A stretch of DNA of 64,000 nucleotides, taken from contig NZ_JAEMHL010000001.1 of the NCBI RefSeq assembly GCF_016458305.1, positions 62,001 through 126,000 of the forward strand, read 5' to 3'. A program made the translations under genes and the position numbers. The stretch is from Geomonas anaerohicana. Its GTDB lineage: Bacteria > Desulfobacterota > Desulfuromonadia > Geobacterales > Geobacteraceae. Within the stretch, counting starts at the first letter, position 1; each line of letters opens with the position of its first letter. The notes beneath the pieces are model-generated. The model searched no databases and was not told the origin of the DNA. It saw nothing but the letters and a program-made list of their open reading frames with translations. This document shows positions 25,470 through 35,312 of the stretch, in pieces.

Positions 25470-25587
25470 TTAACAGGGATAAAAAGGATGAAAGGGATGA
25501 ACGGCAAAAACCATACGGCCTGGTTTAAAACCCCAAGCTTTTATGGTTTGTGCAGTTATCCCCTTTATCCCTTTTATCCCTGTTAAA
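25470..25587. repeat. Inverted pair of the AACAGGGATAAAAGGGAT repeat
   Basis: TTAACAGGGATAAAAAGGATG from 25470 and the complementary TATCCCTTTTATCCCTGTTAA ending near 25587. Between them an inner complementary pair (AAAACCATA near 25507, TATGGTTTG near 25543) nests in the same hairpin. It lies between the chemoreceptor gene and hemH. Confidence 0.75.
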
Positions 25588-25592
25588 CGCCT

Positions 25593-27149
25593 TTACCGGA
25601 TGCCGGCCTTGGTGAGGTGGGGGGCGTAGCGCTTGTCGGTCCCCTTGATGTGGTTCACCAGCCAGTTCTGCAGGAACTCGATGACGTCGTGGGTGAGCAC
25701 CGTTTCGCCGGAGTTGAATTTCGCCTGCAACTCGAGTACCTGGCTCACCAGGGCCTTGTGCTGCTGGACGTGCGCGGTCTCCTCAGGGTAGCCGGATTTG
25801 CGGAAGGCCTCTTCTTCGGCGGCGAAGTGGCTGCCGGTGTACTCGATCAGACGCTGCAGCACGGACCCGATGGCCTCCTTGCTGCGTTTATGCTGCATCG
25901 CTTGGGCCAGCTCGTTCACCATGGCGAACAGCTTCTTGTGCTGATCGTCGAAGGTGTTGATGGTGGTGGCGAAGCTCTGGTCCCAGACCATGGCGTCGGA
26001 AAGCTGGAAGTGGGAGACGAGTTCGTGCAGCTCGTCCACCTGCTGCACCAGCTTGCCGGTGGCCGCCTTGGTGTTGCGGGCGCTCTCAACGTTGCTGTTC
26101 ACCACGGAGGTGATCATCTGGATGTTGCCGGTGATCTCGTGGGTGGTGGCGGTCTGCTCCTCGGCGGCGGTGGCAATCTGGGAGAGTTGCATGGTCAGGT
26201 CGTTGATCATGGCCAGGATCCCGTTCAGTGCCTCGCCGGAGCGGCAGGTCTCGGCGGTGCCCTGGTTCACCTGCTCCACCCCCTCGCCCATGGCGCCGAC
26301 GGCGTCCCGCGTCTCGCTCTGGATCGACTTGATCATGGTGTCGATTTCTTTCGTGGCGCGGGTGGTCCGCTCCGCCAGGGCACGTACCTCGTCCGCCACG
26401 ACCGCGAAGCCGCGGCCGGTTTCACCGGCGCGTGCCGCTTCGATGGCCGCGTTCAAGGCGAGGAGGTTGGTCTGGTCGGCGATGTCCTCGATGGTGCCGG
26501 CGATGGCGCCGATCTGGTCGGAACGCTCGCCAAGTCCTGCTACCGAGGTCGAGGTGGAAGTCACCCGCTGGGCGATGTTCTCCATGAGCCGCGCGCTGTT
26601 GCGGACGATCTCGGCGCCGGCGGTGGTCTCCGCGGTCGCCTTGTGGGCGTTTTCGGCGGCGTAGATGCAGTTGCGGGCGATATCGGCGGAGGTGGCGGAC
26701 ATCTCCTCGCTGGCGGTGGCAATGGTGGATGCCTGCATGGCGACGTCTTCGGCGGCGGAGGCCATGGCGTCGTTGGTGGCACTCACCAGCGCGACGGAGT
26801 CGCGAACCAGGTCGGTGACGGTGAAGAACTGGTGCATGGTCTTGTTCCAATCCCCCATCATGTTGTTGAAGGCGTTGGCGATGCGGCCGACTTCACCACC
26901 GGGGATACGCTCGACGCGACGGGAGAGGGTGCCTTGGGCGGCGGCCTCCAATGCGTCGGCAATCTCCCGCAGGACTCGGGATTCGGAACGGGCCACGTAC
27001 CAACTGGCCAGTCCTGAAATCAAAAAGATGAAGGTTCCTGCCCCCACCATCGTCAGGATGTTGCCGCAGTTTCCCAAAGCAATGGTAGAGGTGACCGTCG
27101 CGCAGACTGCAATCAGGTTGATCGTGATAAGGCGGGCAGTGAAAGACAT
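25593..27149 (-). CDS. Methyl-accepting chemotaxis protein with C-terminal bacteriohemerythrin domain
   Basis: A 518-aa receptor. Two membrane helices sit close together at the N-terminus (residues ~5-50) with almost no periplasmic domain. A HAMP-like region and the signalling domain follow, with hairpin tip [12 protein letters not shown] and the highly conserved [38 protein letters not shown]. From residue ~385 there is a complete hemerythrin domain with the di-iron ligands [25 protein letters not shown] and NHIKGTD. The sensing input is therefore cytoplasmic and binds O2 or NO through a di-iron site, comparable to DcrH of Desulfovibrio but shorter. AGGAG precedes the ATG. Confidence 0.93.
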   Translation of the reverse strand: MSFTARLITINLIAVCATVTSTIALGNCGNILTMVGAGTFIFLISGLASWYVARSESRVLREIADALEAAAQGTLSRRVERIPGGEVGRIANAFNNMMGDWNKTMHQFFTVTDLVRDSVALVSATNDAMASAAEDVAMQASTIATASEEMSATSADIARNCIYAAENAHKATAETTAGAEIVRNSARLMENIAQRVTSTSTSVAGLGERSDQIGAIAGTIEDIADQTNLLALNAAIEAARAGETGRGFAVVADEVRALAERTTRATKEIDTMIKSIQSETRDAVGAMGEGVEQVNQGTAETCRSGEALNGILAMINDLTMQLSQIATAAEEQTATTHEITGNIQMITSVVNSNVESARNTKAATGKLVQQVDELHELVSHFQLSDAMVWDQSFATTINTFDDQHKKLFAMVNELAQAMQHKRSKEAIGSVLQRLIEYTGSHFAAEEEAFRKSGYPEETAHVQQHKALVSQVLELQAKFNSGETVLTHDVIEFLQNWLVNHIKGTDKRYAPHLTKAGIR

Positions 27150-27317
27150 GAACGATCTCCTTTTCTAGGCTTTTCACACTCAAGGAGATTATCGTCTGCA
27201 CAAGACAAAAACTTTAAAGGTATCGAGTTGTTTACAATTAAAATCCGCAACCGACCCTGCCGGAACGGGAGCCGAGGGCACCGTTTGTTCTTTCTGAGAT
27301 AACCGGCTGGATGGTTG

Positions 27318-27506
27318 CTACCAGGAAGGGCGTCCGCTTTGGTGTTGACGATCCTGCACTGCGGCGAGGTTGGCGGCAACTTCGGGGTTGTTGATGTGCC
27401 GGTTTCTCTCCCTGTGTTGAACATTTTCCGACTGTTCGATCTGCATCACGAAACCGCAGGAGAGGATGATGGCTGCCATCACGATCTTGCAAGGAAAACT
27501 CTTCAT
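27318..27506 (-). CDS. Small exported or membrane-anchored protein, unknown
   Basis: A 62-residue frame with an excellent Shine-Dalgarno (AGGAGG, six bases before the ATG). Residues 1-22 are a lysine-led hydrophobic segment (KIVMAAIILSCGFVMQ) followed by a polar, His/Gln/Asn-rich tail. I do not recognise it. The cysteine in the hydrophobic stretch (LSCG) could make it a lipoprotein, though the context is not a perfect lipobox. Confidence 0.55.
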   Translation of the reverse strand: MKSFPCKIVMAAIILSCGFVMQIEQSENVQHRERNRHINNPEVAANLAAVQDRQHQSGRPSW

Positions 27507-27756
27507 AGCCGGCCTCCTTGTTGCCGGGCAAGCATCGGAGAGCCCCCCGGCCAGTCTGCCATATGAGAAAAAGCATTGGCACAGTCTAATGTATGAGAAT
27601 ATTAAGTCAAGCTTAATCTTCTGGTTCAGGGTATGTCACCGGCAACACAGGAAAAAAAAGAGGGCGCAGGGGGGGCTTGGGAAATAATTGCTCCTCATGT
27701 GGACAGTGGGGAAGATTGATTTATAATGAGCACTTGTTTTTCCCATGAGAGGTGCA

Positions 27757-28635
27757 ATGGAAGCGATGAGTATCATTGGCGTTATCCGGCGTGCGGTGTT
27801 GTTGGGGGTGGCGGTCCTGCTGCTTTACCCGGCTGCCGTGCGTGCCCATAGCGAGGAGGACGCCGCCGCTCACCACGAGGGCGCGGCCCAGACGGATGCC
27901 AAGGTGGGCCTCGATGAGCGGCTGGGCGCCAAGATCCCGCTCGACCTGGTGTTCACCGACGAGAACGGGCGTCAGCGGCGCCTGCGGGACCTGGTCACCG
28001 GCCCCACCATCATCCTCCCGGTCTATTACTCCTGTACCAACGTCTGCAACTATCTGCAGGAAGGTCTGGCCAGGGTGCTTCCCGAGATCAAGCTGGAACC
28101 GGGGAAGGAATACCGGGTCATCTCGGTCAGCTTCGACGAGCGCGAGAACCCGCAGCGGGCGCTGAAGTCGAAGCACCTGTACCAGACGGTGATGAAGGGG
28201 AAGTTCCCGGAAGGAAACTGGACCTTCCTCACCGGCGACGCGGCCAACATACGCAGTCTCACCGATGCCGCCGGGTTCCAGTTCCAGCGCAAGGGCAACG
28301 ACTTCGTACACCCCGTGGTGAGCTTCGTCGTCGCGCGTGACGGCATGATCGTGCGCTACCTTTACGGCACCCATTTCCTCGCCAAGGACGTCACGCTGGC
28401 GCTCATGGAAGCGCGCCAGGGACGCGTCGGTACCACCATAAGCAAGATGGTAAGCTACTGCTTCAGCTTCGACCCCAACAGCAAGAGCTACGAGTTCAAC
28501 ATCCTCAGGGTGAGCGCGACGGTGATCATCATCTGCGTGGTGGGCTTCATCATCTTCCTGGTCGTGGGCGGGAAAAACGGGAGAAACGGGAACGGCAATA
28601 ACGGCAATAACAAGGGAAACAACACCAACGCCTAG
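27757..28635 (+). CDS. SCO1/SenC-family copper chaperone for cytochrome oxidase
   Basis: About 292 residues. After a signal/anchor segment there is a thioredoxin-like fold with the copper-binding CTNVC motif (residue ~93) and the distant His in DFVHPVVSFV, the residues that carry copper to the CuA site of oxidase subunit II. A C-terminal membrane helix (VIIICVVGFIIFLVVGG) is followed by a Gly/Asn-rich tail of low complexity. It is the first gene of the oxidase cluster. AGAGG precedes the ATG at 27757; 27745 and 27766 are alternative starts. Confidence 0.9.
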   Translation: MEAMSIIGVIRRAVLLGVAVLLLYPAAVRAHSEEDAAAHHEGAAQTDAKVGLDERLGAKIPLDLVFTDENGRQRRLRDLVTGPTIILPVYYSCTNVCNYLQEGLARVLPEIKLEPGKEYRVISVSFDERENPQRALKSKHLYQTVMKGKFPEGNWTFLTGDAANIRSLTDAAGFQFQRKGNDFVHPVVSFVVARDGMIVRYLYGTHFLAKDVTLALMEARQGRVGTTISKMVSYCFSFDPNSKSYEFNILRVSATVIIICVVGFIIFLVVGGKNGRNGNGNNGNNKGNNTNA

Positions 28636-28664
28636 AACGCAGGCGCTGCATGTTTGGGGGAAAA

Positions 28665-30284
28665 ATGAGTCACGAAACGGCAATGGCGGAAGGCGGCTTC
28701 TGGCGGGATACCGGGAGGACCGGGATCGGCGCCTGGATATTCTCGACCGACCACAAGCGGATCGGGTTGATGTACCTTTACTGCGTGTTCGGCTTCTTCC
28801 TGGTCGGCGCGTTCCTCGGGCTTTTGATCCGGCTGGAGCTGATGGCGCCGGGACCGACCATCATGACCGCGCAGACCTATAACGCGATGTTCACTGTACA
28901 CGGGGTGGTGATGATCTTTCTCTTCATCATCCCCGGAATACCGGCCTCCTTCGGCAACCTGGTGCTCCCCATACAACTGGGAGCGCGGGACGTCGCTTTC
29001 CCGCGGGTGAACCTCTTCTCCTGGTGGCTATACGCCATCGGCGCCGTCATCGTGCTGGTCTCGCTTTTCACCGGCGGCGGCGCCCCCGACACCGGCTGGA
29101 CCTTCTACGTTCCCTTCAGCGCCCGGACCACCACCAACGTCTCGCTGGCCGTGTTCGGCGTCTTCGTGCTCGGCTTCTCCTCCATCCTCACCGGGATCAA
29201 CTTCATCACCACCATCCACCGGATGCGCGCCCCGGGCATGACCTGGACCCGGATTCCGCTCTTCGCCTGGAGCCTGTACGCGACGGCCTGGGTGCAGGTG
29301 CTGGCCACTCCGATCATCGCCATCACCCTGCTGCTCGTGGTCACCGAAAGGATCCTGGGGCTCGGCCTCTTCGACCCCACCCGCGGCGGCGACCCGGTCA
29401 TGTACCAGCACATGTTCTGGATCTATTCGCACCCGGCGGTCTATATCATGATCCTGCCGGGGATGGGGGTCATCTCCGACATCATCCCGGTCTTCTCGCG
29501 AAAGCCGATCTTCGGCTACAAGATGATCGCCTTCTCGAGCCTCGCCATCGCGGCGGCCGGCTCGGCGGTGTGGGGGCACCACATGTACACCTCGGGGATG
29601 AGCGACCTGGGCGTCCTGGTCTTCTCCTTCCTGACCTTCATCGTGGCCATCCCCTCGGCCATCAAGGTGTTCAACTGGGTCTCCACCATGTACAAGGGAT
29701 CCATCTCGCTGGAAGCGCCCATGCTCTTCGCGCTCTCCTTCATCCTGCTCTTCTCCATCGGCGGGCTCTCCGGCCTCATTCTGGGCGCGGCCGCCACCGA
29801 CATCCACGTGCACGACACCCACTTCGTGGTCGGTCACTTCCACTACGTCATGTTCGGCGGCACCGGCTTCGCCTTCTTTGCTGCGGCCCACTACTGGTTA
29901 CCCAAGTACTTCGGGCGCCGCTACCAGGAAAAGCCGGCCATCATCGGCTGGGTGTTCATGTTCATCGGCTTCAACATCCTCTACTTCACCATGCAGGTGC
30001 TGGGGATGGAGGGGATGCCGCGGCGCTACTACGATTACCTCCCGGAATTCGCCCGGTTGAACTTCGTGGCCACGGTCGGGAGCTGGATCATGCTGGCCGG
30101 GGTGGCCATCGTGGTCTGGAACCTCTGGCGCGGCCTGTTCAGGGGCGAACCGTTCACCGGCAACCCCTGGGGCGGGGCGAGTCTCGAATGGAGCATCGCG
30201 ACCCCTCCACCCACGGAGAACTTCGAAGAGGACCCGGTCGTGACCCACGGGCCGTATGATTTCAAAGGGGTGGGGGTTCCATGA
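28665..30284 (+). CDS. coxA: Cytochrome c oxidase subunit I, A2-type (caa3)
   Basis: About 539 residues with twelve predicted helices. Haem and CuB ligands are visible: [10 protein letters not shown] (low-spin haem), [15 protein letters not shown] (CuB His cross-linked to Tyr), WGHHMYTSG (CuB His pair) and [15 protein letters not shown] (haem a3 and a). Where A1 oxidases have Glu in HPEVY, this protein has YSHPAVY, the YS motif of A2 oxidases such as the caa3 enzymes of Rhodothermus and Thermus. It reduces O2 to water and pumps protons. Start at ATG 28665 behind GGGGGA; the upstream ATG at 28650 lacks such a site. Confidence 0.95.
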   Translation: MSHETAMAEGGFWRDTGRTGIGAWIFSTDHKRIGLMYLYCVFGFFLVGAFLGLLIRLELMAPGPTIMTAQTYNAMFTVHGVVMIFLFIIPGIPASFGNLVLPIQLGARDVAFPRVNLFSWWLYAIGAVIVLVSLFTGGGAPDTGWTFYVPFSARTTTNVSLAVFGVFVLGFSSILTGINFITTIHRMRAPGMTWTRIPLFAWSLYATAWVQVLATPIIAITLLLVVTERILGLGLFDPTRGGDPVMYQHMFWIYSHPAVYIMILPGMGVISDIIPVFSRKPIFGYKMIAFSSLAIAAAGSAVWGHHMYTSGMSDLGVLVFSFLTFIVAIPSAIKVFNWVSTMYKGSISLEAPMLFALSFILLFSIGGLSGLILGAAATDIHVHDTHFVVGHFHYVMFGGTGFAFFAAAHYWLPKYFGRRYQEKPAIIGWVFMFIGFNILYFTMQVLGMEGMPRRYYDYLPEFARLNFVATVGSWIMLAGVAIVVWNLWRGLFRGEPFTGNPWGGASLEWSIATPPPTENFEEDPVVTHGPYDFKGVGVP

Positions 30285-30880
30285 GTCACCTGGAAAAGGA
30301 CAGTTTCGGCGCCAAGCTCGGCATGTGGTTGTTCCTGTTCACGGAGATGCTTCTCTTCGGCGGCGTCTTCATCCTCTACTCGGTCTACCTGACCCGCTAC
30401 CCCAAGGAGTTCGGCTTGGGCGGCCACCAACTGGACCTGGTCTACGGGGCCACCAACACGGTGGTGCTGCTCACCAGTTCGCTGTTCGCGGCGATGTCGG
30501 TCACCGCCATCAAGACCGGGGCGAAGAAGCTGACCCTGGGGCTTCTTTCCGGCACCATCGGCTGCGCGTTCATCTTCCTGGGCATCAAGTACCTGGAGTG
30601 GAGCGCCAAATTTCACCACGGCATCTACCCCAACTCCCCGAAGCTGATCGCGGGGCCGCCGGGCGAATCCATATTCTTCGGTCTCTACTACCTCACCACC
30701 GGTCTGCACGGCATCCACGTCATCGTCGGCGCGGTGCTGATGAGCTGGACCGCCGTGATGGTGAGCAAAGAGAGAATCAATGCCGGTGACAACGTGACCC
30801 TGGAAAACGTCACCCTGTACTGGCACCTGGTCGACCTGGTCTGGATTTTCATCTTCCCGCTCTACTACTTGATTCTTTAG
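30281..30880 (+). CDS. coxC: Cytochrome c oxidase subunit III
   Basis: A 199-aa protein with about five membrane helices, the short form of subunit III ([51 protein letters not shown]). Its ATG overlaps the stop of subunit I (ATGA), so the two are made together. It stabilises the oxidase and its proton uptake. The TMs and conserved His/Glu residues are all present. Confidence 0.94.
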   Translation: MSHLEKDSFGAKLGMWLFLFTEMLLFGGVFILYSVYLTRYPKEFGLGGHQLDLVYGATNTVVLLTSSLFAAMSVTAIKTGAKKLTLGLLSGTIGCAFIFLGIKYLEWSAKFHHGIYPNSPKLIAGPPGESIFFGLYYLTTGLHGIHVIVGAVLMSWTAVMVSKERINAGDNVTLENVTLYWHLVDLVWIFIFPLYYLIL

Positions 30881-30895
30881 AGGCAAACTGGGCAA

Positions 30896-31001
30896 AGATT
30901 AAGATAAAGATTGAGATTGAGAAAAAACACGTGGCGAAGGCCACGGCATAGGACCGTGGCAGTTGGTATTAAACTTTATCTTAATCTTAGTCTTAATCTG
31001 A
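30896..31001. repeat. Inverted pair of the AGATTAAGATAAAG repeat
   Basis: Left arm 30896-30922 and complementary right arm 30971-31001 lie between subunits III and IV. The centre holds a smaller GTGGC/GCCAC hairpin. A single arm of the same family is found at 20446-20470, next to the selB terminator. Confidence 0.75.
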
Positions 31002-31016
31002 TTCTTGGAGTGACGT

Positions 31017-31304
31017 ATGACAGAAGAACACGCGGAACACATCCTCAGTTACGGAAAACTGGCCACGGTCTGGGTGACGCTCCTGGTCCTGACCGCGGCG
31101 ACCATCATGGTGACCCGGGTCGAGCTGGGTGTCTGGAAGGTTTGGGCGGCGCTCGCCATCGCCAGTGTCAAGTCCGGCCTGGTCATCGCCTTCTTCATGC
31201 ACATGAAGTACGAGCCGCGCCTGTTCCGGATCATCCTTTTCGTGGCGCTTTTCACCCTGGCGGGCTTCATCGGGGGAACCTTCTTCGACGTACTCTACCG
31301 TTAA
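31017..31304 (+). CDS. Cytochrome c oxidase subunit IV-like protein
   Basis: A 95-aa membrane protein with three helices and the bacterial prokaryotic cytochrome oxidase subunit IV pattern (VWVTLLVLTAATIMVTRVEL; VKSGLVIAFFMHMKYE). Thought to help assembly of the CuB centre. TTGGAG precedes the ATG. Located between subunits III and II. Confidence 0.9.
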   Translation: MTEEHAEHILSYGKLATVWVTLLVLTAATIMVTRVELGVWKVWAALAIASVKSGLVIAFFMHMKYEPRLFRIILFVALFTLAGFIGGTFFDVLYR

Positions 31305-31314
31305 AGGGGCGAAC

Positions 31315-32217
31315 GTGGAAAATCAGCTATTGACGACGACGCAAGCAGTCGACCCGGTGTTCAAGTTCCTCTTTGGCGCCTGCACCGTGCTCCTCTTGGG
31401 GATCACCATCACCATGATCTTCTTCGTGGTGCGCTACCGCCGCTCCAAGAACCCGGAGCCGACCTCGCAGGTGGCGGGGAGCCCGCTGCTGGAGGTGGTC
31501 TGGACCCTGCTCCCCACCCTGCTGGTGATCGGCATGTTCTACTACGGCTGGACCAGCTACCTGTCGCTCAGGACCGTCCCCAAGAACGCCATGCAGGTGA
31601 CGGCGGAGGCGCGCATGTGGTCCTGGAGCTTCGTCTACGACAACGGCAAGACCAGCCCGAAACTCTACGTCCCGGTCGGGAGGCCGGTACAGGTGAACCT
31701 GGTCTCCAAGGACGTGGTGCACGGCTTCTACGTCCCGGCCTTCAGGATCAAGCGCGACGTGGTGCCCGGCATGAAGAACCATGTCTGGTTCGTGGCCACC
31801 ACTCCCGGCAGTTACGATCTTTTCTGTTCACAGTACTGCGGCACCGCGCACTCCTCCATGGTCAGCACGGTGGAGGCGCTGCCGCCGGAACAGTTCGCGG
31901 CGTGGCTGGGCCAGAAACCGGCCGGAGTGGGGGCGCAGGGGCAGGAACTGCTGCAGAAGTACGGCTGCCTGGGCTGTCATTCCCTGGACGGGACCCCCAA
32001 AGTGGGACCGACCTTCAAAGGGCTCTACGACAGTCAGGTCAAGGTGACCCGCGGCGGCAAACCGGAAACCGTGAAAGCGGACGAGAAGTACCTGCGTGAA
32101 TCGATCGTCGACCCCGGCGCGGCAATCGTGGAAGGCTTCCCCCCGATCATGCCCAAGAGCGAGATCCCGGAGGCTGAATTGAAGGCGATAGTGGAATTCC
32201 TGGAAGGGGAAAAGTGA
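31315..32217 (+). CDS. coxB: Cytochrome c oxidase subunit II with fused cytochrome c domain (caa3)
   Basis: A 300-aa protein. Two N-terminal membrane helices are followed by a cupredoxin domain with the CuA ligands VVHGFYVPAF and FCSQYCGTAHSSMVS. From residue ~205 a cytochrome c domain is fused, with CLGCHSLDG and the distal Met in PPIMPKSEIPE. The fusion defines a caa3-type oxidase that can take electrons directly from membrane-bound donors. GTG start behind AAGGGG. Confidence 0.95.
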   Translation: MENQLLTTTQAVDPVFKFLFGACTVLLLGITITMIFFVVRYRRSKNPEPTSQVAGSPLLEVVWTLLPTLLVIGMFYYGWTSYLSLRTVPKNAMQVTAEARMWSWSFVYDNGKTSPKLYVPVGRPVQVNLVSKDVVHGFYVPAFRIKRDVVPGMKNHVWFVATTPGSYDLFCSQYCGTAHSSMVSTVEALPPEQFAAWLGQKPAGVGAQGQELLQKYGCLGCHSLDGTPKVGPTFKGLYDSQVKVTRGGKPETVKADEKYLRESIVDPGAAIVEGFPPIMPKSEIPEAELKAIVEFLEGEK

Positions 32218-33050
32218 TCGCAACCGCAGTTGGCAAAACGAGTAAAGGTCTCTACCGCCTGTTCCGTCTCCCGCTGGCGTTGATGAACGCCACCGCGGCG
32301 CTGGGTGGCTACCTGCTGTGCCGGACCGAGCCGCAACTTGTGGCGCTGCCTCTCTTTGCCGGCGTCGCCCTCTTGGCCTGTGCCGCCTCGGCCTTCAACC
32401 AGGTGCTGGAGCGCGATCTCGACGCGATCATGGATCGCACCCGGCTGCGCCCGCTCCCGGCGGGGGAACTGGGTCGGACGGGCGGCTTGACCATCGCCCT
32501 TGCCACCCTCGCCGCGGGGGTGCTGCTTCTCAACGTCATCGGCCTGCTGCCGCTGTGCCTCGCCCTCTTCACCCTTTTCTGGTATCTCCTGGTCTACACC
32601 CCGCTCAAGCGCCGTACCCCGTTCGCCCTGCTGATCGGTGCCATCTGCGGAGCTCTGCCACCTTTAATCGGCTGGAGCGCGGCCGGGGGCGCGGTCACCG
32701 ATTTCAGGATCGTGCTGCTCTGCGGCATCCTGTACCTTTGGCAGGTGCCGCACTTCTGGATGCTGCAGAAAAGGCACGCCGACGACTACCGCCGGGCAGG
32801 GGTGCCGCTCTTCGTCCCCCGCGCCTTCCGTGGGCCGGAGCCGTTCCTGGTGCTCTGGCTGTTGGCCATGATCGCGGCGACGCTGATGCTCCCGGTGTTC
32901 GGTCTCATTGCGGGCGAGCATGCGCCCCTGTGGTGCATCGCCTTCTGTGTCCCGCTGTTGCTGTACCCGTTCGAGCGCTGGCAGGGCGCCGCCTTTGCCG
33001 GTGTGAACATCTTTCCGGCGCTGCTCACCCTCGCGCTGTACGGCCTTTGA
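32214..33050 (+). CDS. ctaB: Protoheme IX farnesyltransferase (haem O synthase)
   Basis: A 278-aa UbiA-family membrane protein with the first Asp-rich motif NQVLERDLDAIMDRT near residue 62 and the second motif region WMLQKRHADDYRRAG. It adds the farnesyl tail to haem b, giving haem O for the oxidase. GTG start overlaps the subunit II stop (GTGA). Haem A synthase (ctaA) is not next to it, so either it lies elsewhere or the enzyme uses haem O. Confidence 0.94.
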   Translation: MIATAVGKTSKGLYRLFRLPLALMNATAALGGYLLCRTEPQLVALPLFAGVALLACAASAFNQVLERDLDAIMDRTRLRPLPAGELGRTGGLTIALATLAAGVLLLNVIGLLPLCLALFTLFWYLLVYTPLKRRTPFALLIGAICGALPPLIGWSAAGGAVTDFRIVLLCGILYLWQVPHFWMLQKRHADDYRRAGVPLFVPRAFRGPEPFLVLWLLAMIAATLMLPVFGLIAGEHAPLWCIAFCVPLLLYPFERWQGAAFAGVNIFPALLTLALYGL

Positions 33051-33066
33051 TCGTTGCCTCGCGCCT

Positions 33067-33180
33067 TTCCCCCTCGCCCTTTGGGAGAGGGTCGGGGTGA
33101 GGGCGTCGCACCAGGCAATAATTTCCCCGCGGCAGCGCCCTCACCCGGCCTGCGGCCACCCTCGCCCGGAGGGCGAGGGT
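33067..33180. repeat. Two variant C/G repeats after ctaB
   Basis: A variant plus unit at 33067-33104 (CCCTCGCCCTTTGGGAGAGGG with GGGTGAGGGCG tail) and a diverged minus unit at 33136-33180 (CGCCCTCACCCGG...CCCTCGCCCGGAGGGCGAGGG) with a ~30-base spacer. They are the TCGCCC subtype seen also at 6224 and 8421. Confidence 0.8.
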
Positions 33181-33208
33181 AAAAAAGCATAGGATAGGAG
33201 AATGATTG

Positions 33209-33400
33209 ATGGGAGATAAAGAGAAGTGTGAGCAGCCGGCACGGCACAAGACGCACATGTGCAAGCTGAAGAAAGATGGCAGGATGGAAGAGTTTGACCG
33301 GCACGGTGCAAAGCCGATCGTTTATTGCAACAAGTGCAAGGTGCAGGCGGACGACCCGTTGGTGGTCTGCAACCCCAGGAGCCTCAAGGCCGCCCGTTAA
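33209..33400 (+). CDS. Tiny Cys/His-rich protein, paralogue A
   Basis: A 63-residue protein beginning MGDKEKCEQPARHKTHMC and ending with NKCKVQADDPLVVCNPRSL. It has five Cys and several His in the order C...H..HMC..LK..GR.EEFD.H....YCNKCK..AD...VCNP, which looks like a zinc-binding module. A second gene at 41985 encodes the same pattern. GGAG lies eight bases before the ATG. Function unknown; it follows the oxidase operon at a repeat-filled gap. Confidence 0.8.
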   Translation: MGDKEKCEQPARHKTHMCKLKKDGRMEEFDRHGAKPIVYCNKCKVQADDPLVVCNPRSLKAAR

Positions 33401-33409
33401 TATCCCCGT

Positions 33410-34633
33410 CTAGAAGAAGACTGTCGCCTTGGTGGCGACCAGGTACCAGTTCCGCTTGGACGCGTCGGTATACTCCGACATGTTCCAGGTCCCGTCGATC
33501 AAGTGCCCCTCCACTTTGAGCACCAGGTTGCGCACCGGGTCGAAGCGAAGGGTCAGCACCTTTTCCTTCTGCCATGTCTGCCACGGTGCTCCCACGCCCA
33601 GATCCTCGAAGGTAGATCCGTCACGGTGATGCCGGTCCGCGTAAATTTCCGTGTAGTACCCCCCCAGTTCGAACCAGTCGGTGAAGCGGTAGGCGGCGCT
33701 CACGTACCAGCCGTCCGAGGCCTGCCGGGAGGTGAAGTTCTCCAGGGCCGGGTTTTGGTAGTCGGCCGACACGGTGTAGTCGTCCCTTTGGTACTCGGTG
33801 GCCAGCGTCAGGTCGTTCCAGAGGTACTCGACTCCCAGGATGTAGCGGTGCCACGAATCGAACTTCCACTTGGCGGTGACCGGGGTGGTGGCGGAGGTGA
33901 CCGGATCGGTGTAGATCCCGGTGGCGGTGCCGTCGAAGGAGGTGTGCAGCCCGCTGAAAGTGGCGCGGACCCCCACCGGTGTCCTCCATTCCAGGTGGTG
34001 CACGAAAGCGGTGCTGGAGTTCACGTCGGTTGTGGTCAGCGGCGCATCCACGGTGGAAATGTAGGCCGAGTAGTTCCTGGCGGAAGCGCCGTCCAGCGGG
34101 ATCGGCGTGGTCCCGACCTGGAACTGGTAGTTGACCGTGCCGGCCGATCCGGCAGGGATCGATCCGTAGATGCTCGCGCCGGTGATGGCGTTCACCGAGT
34201 CACGCTCGTAATCGTAGTACTCGTTTTGCGGCAGGAATATGAAGGTGCGCGCGGCGTCGTTGTCCCGCGACTCGTTGTAAAGCCCCAGGGGGATCTTGAT
34301 CTTGCCGGCACGGAAGCCCAGCCAGTCGGTGACGCGGTAGTCGCCGAAGGCCCAGTCCAGCGTGATCTTGTCCTTGCCGTAGCTGCCGCGGTCCATGGCC
34401 AGAAGCTGCAGGCCGACACGGAGGTCGGGGTTGACCTCCTTGGAGAAGTTCACCGCGAAGTCGTTGAAGTTGAAGGAGCCCTCGCCGCTGTTGGAAACGG
34501 GGAAATTATTGTCCGGGGAGGTCTTTATGTACCCTTGCGAGGCGAAGCCGTGAATCTCGACGCCGGCGAGGTCCACAGCGTGGGCGGACCCGGTAAAGGC
34601 GAGCAGCATCATGGCGGTCAACGCTTTCTTCAT
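33410..34633 (-). CDS. Outer-membrane porin-like beta-barrel
   Basis: About 407 residues with a signal peptide (MKKALTAMMLLAFTGSAHA) and alternating aromatic/polar strands ending in a C-terminal Phe (ATKATVFF), the signal for outer-membrane insertion. The N-terminal region (GVEIHGFASQGYIKTS, LDWAFGDYRVTDWLGFRAGKI) resembles OprO/P-like and other anion-porin barrels common in Geobacter. It is the second gene after a PstS-like protein, 13 bases downstream, so a role in uptake of phosphate or another anion is possible. Start set at ATG 34633 behind GGGGGA. Confidence 0.86.
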   Translation of the reverse strand: MKKALTAMMLLAFTGSAHAVDLAGVEIHGFASQGYIKTSPDNNFPVSNSGEGSFNFNDFAVNFSKEVNPDLRVGLQLLAMDRGSYGKDKITLDWAFGDYRVTDWLGFRAGKIKIPLGLYNESRDNDAARTFIFLPQNEYYDYERDSVNAITGASIYGSIPAGSAGTVNYQFQVGTTPIPLDGASARNYSAYISTVDAPLTTTDVNSSTAFVHHLEWRTPVGVRATFSGLHTSFDGTATGIYTDPVTSATTPVTAKWKFDSWHRYILGVEYLWNDLTLATEYQRDDYTVSADYQNPALENFTSRQASDGWYVSAAYRFTDWFELGGYYTEIYADRHHRDGSTFEDLGVGAPWQTWQKEKVLTLRFDPVRNLVLKVEGHLIDGTWNMSEYTDASKRNWYLVATKATVFF

Positions 34634-34646
34634 ATCGAGATTCCCC

Positions 34647-35093
34647 CTACTTGATGGCAATGGTTTTAACTGAATCACCCGGCTGCCCCGCGGCAACAAA
34701 CCCGATGGCGTTGGGGGTCTTGGCGACGAAATCGATCATCTGCTGTGTGTCGGGGAATGCCGGAGGCAGGGAGGCCTTGCCCGTAGTCACCATCCTGACC
34801 CAATGCTGGTCGAACTGGGACGGCGTCTTACCCAGCATCACCTGCAGGAACTCCTTGAGCGTGCGTTCTTCTTCCAGGACCGCAATCTTGATGTGTTTCC
34901 TGTTGCCCCACTTGACCTTTTCGCCGAGGTAGATGCCCTGCAACTCGGCACGGGTGAGGGTGCTCTCGACGACGCTCTTGTTGGCGATGACGATGAAGCC
35001 GGCCGCGTGGGCGCTGGCATGCCCCCAGGCGATCAGACACAACAGCAGCAGAATCTTTGTCCCCGTGATGCAGAACCGTTTGGGGTGGAACAT
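34647..35093 (-). CDS. PstS-like periplasmic anion-binding protein (short form)
   Basis: About 148 residues. Signal peptide, then a truncated PstS/PBP-like fold: VIANKSVVESTLTRAELQGIYLGEKVKWGN, LKEFLQVMLGKTPSQFDQHW and TPNAIGFVAAGQPG, motifs typical of the short phosphate-binding-like proteins of proteobacteria. It has no ABC permease or ATPase beside it; its partner is the porin gene. ATG 35093 is preceded by GGGAGG. Binding of phosphate is a family guess. Confidence 0.82.
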   Translation of the reverse strand: MFHPKRFCITGTKILLLLCLIAWGHASAHAAGFIVIANKSVVESTLTRAELQGIYLGEKVKWGNRKHIKIAVLEEERTLKEFLQVMLGKTPSQFDQHWVRMVTTGKASLPPAFPDTQQMIDFVAKTPNAIGFVAAGQPGDSVKTIAIK

Positions 35094-35312
35094 GCAGCAC
35101 CTCCCATGGTTTCTATTCACATAAAAGAGTTTACTGGCATAAATCAGCCTTGAGACTCTATCGGCTGACATAAGAAGGACTTTAAGACAGATTGTTAAAA
35201 GGTTACTGTTGGCTGACTCAAATTAACATACAATGTCAATATTGCAATGGACAATAACGCTCGGTGATTGAGTCATGGCGGTTATGAGAGAGGAGTCAGA
35301 GGCAGGAAGTTT

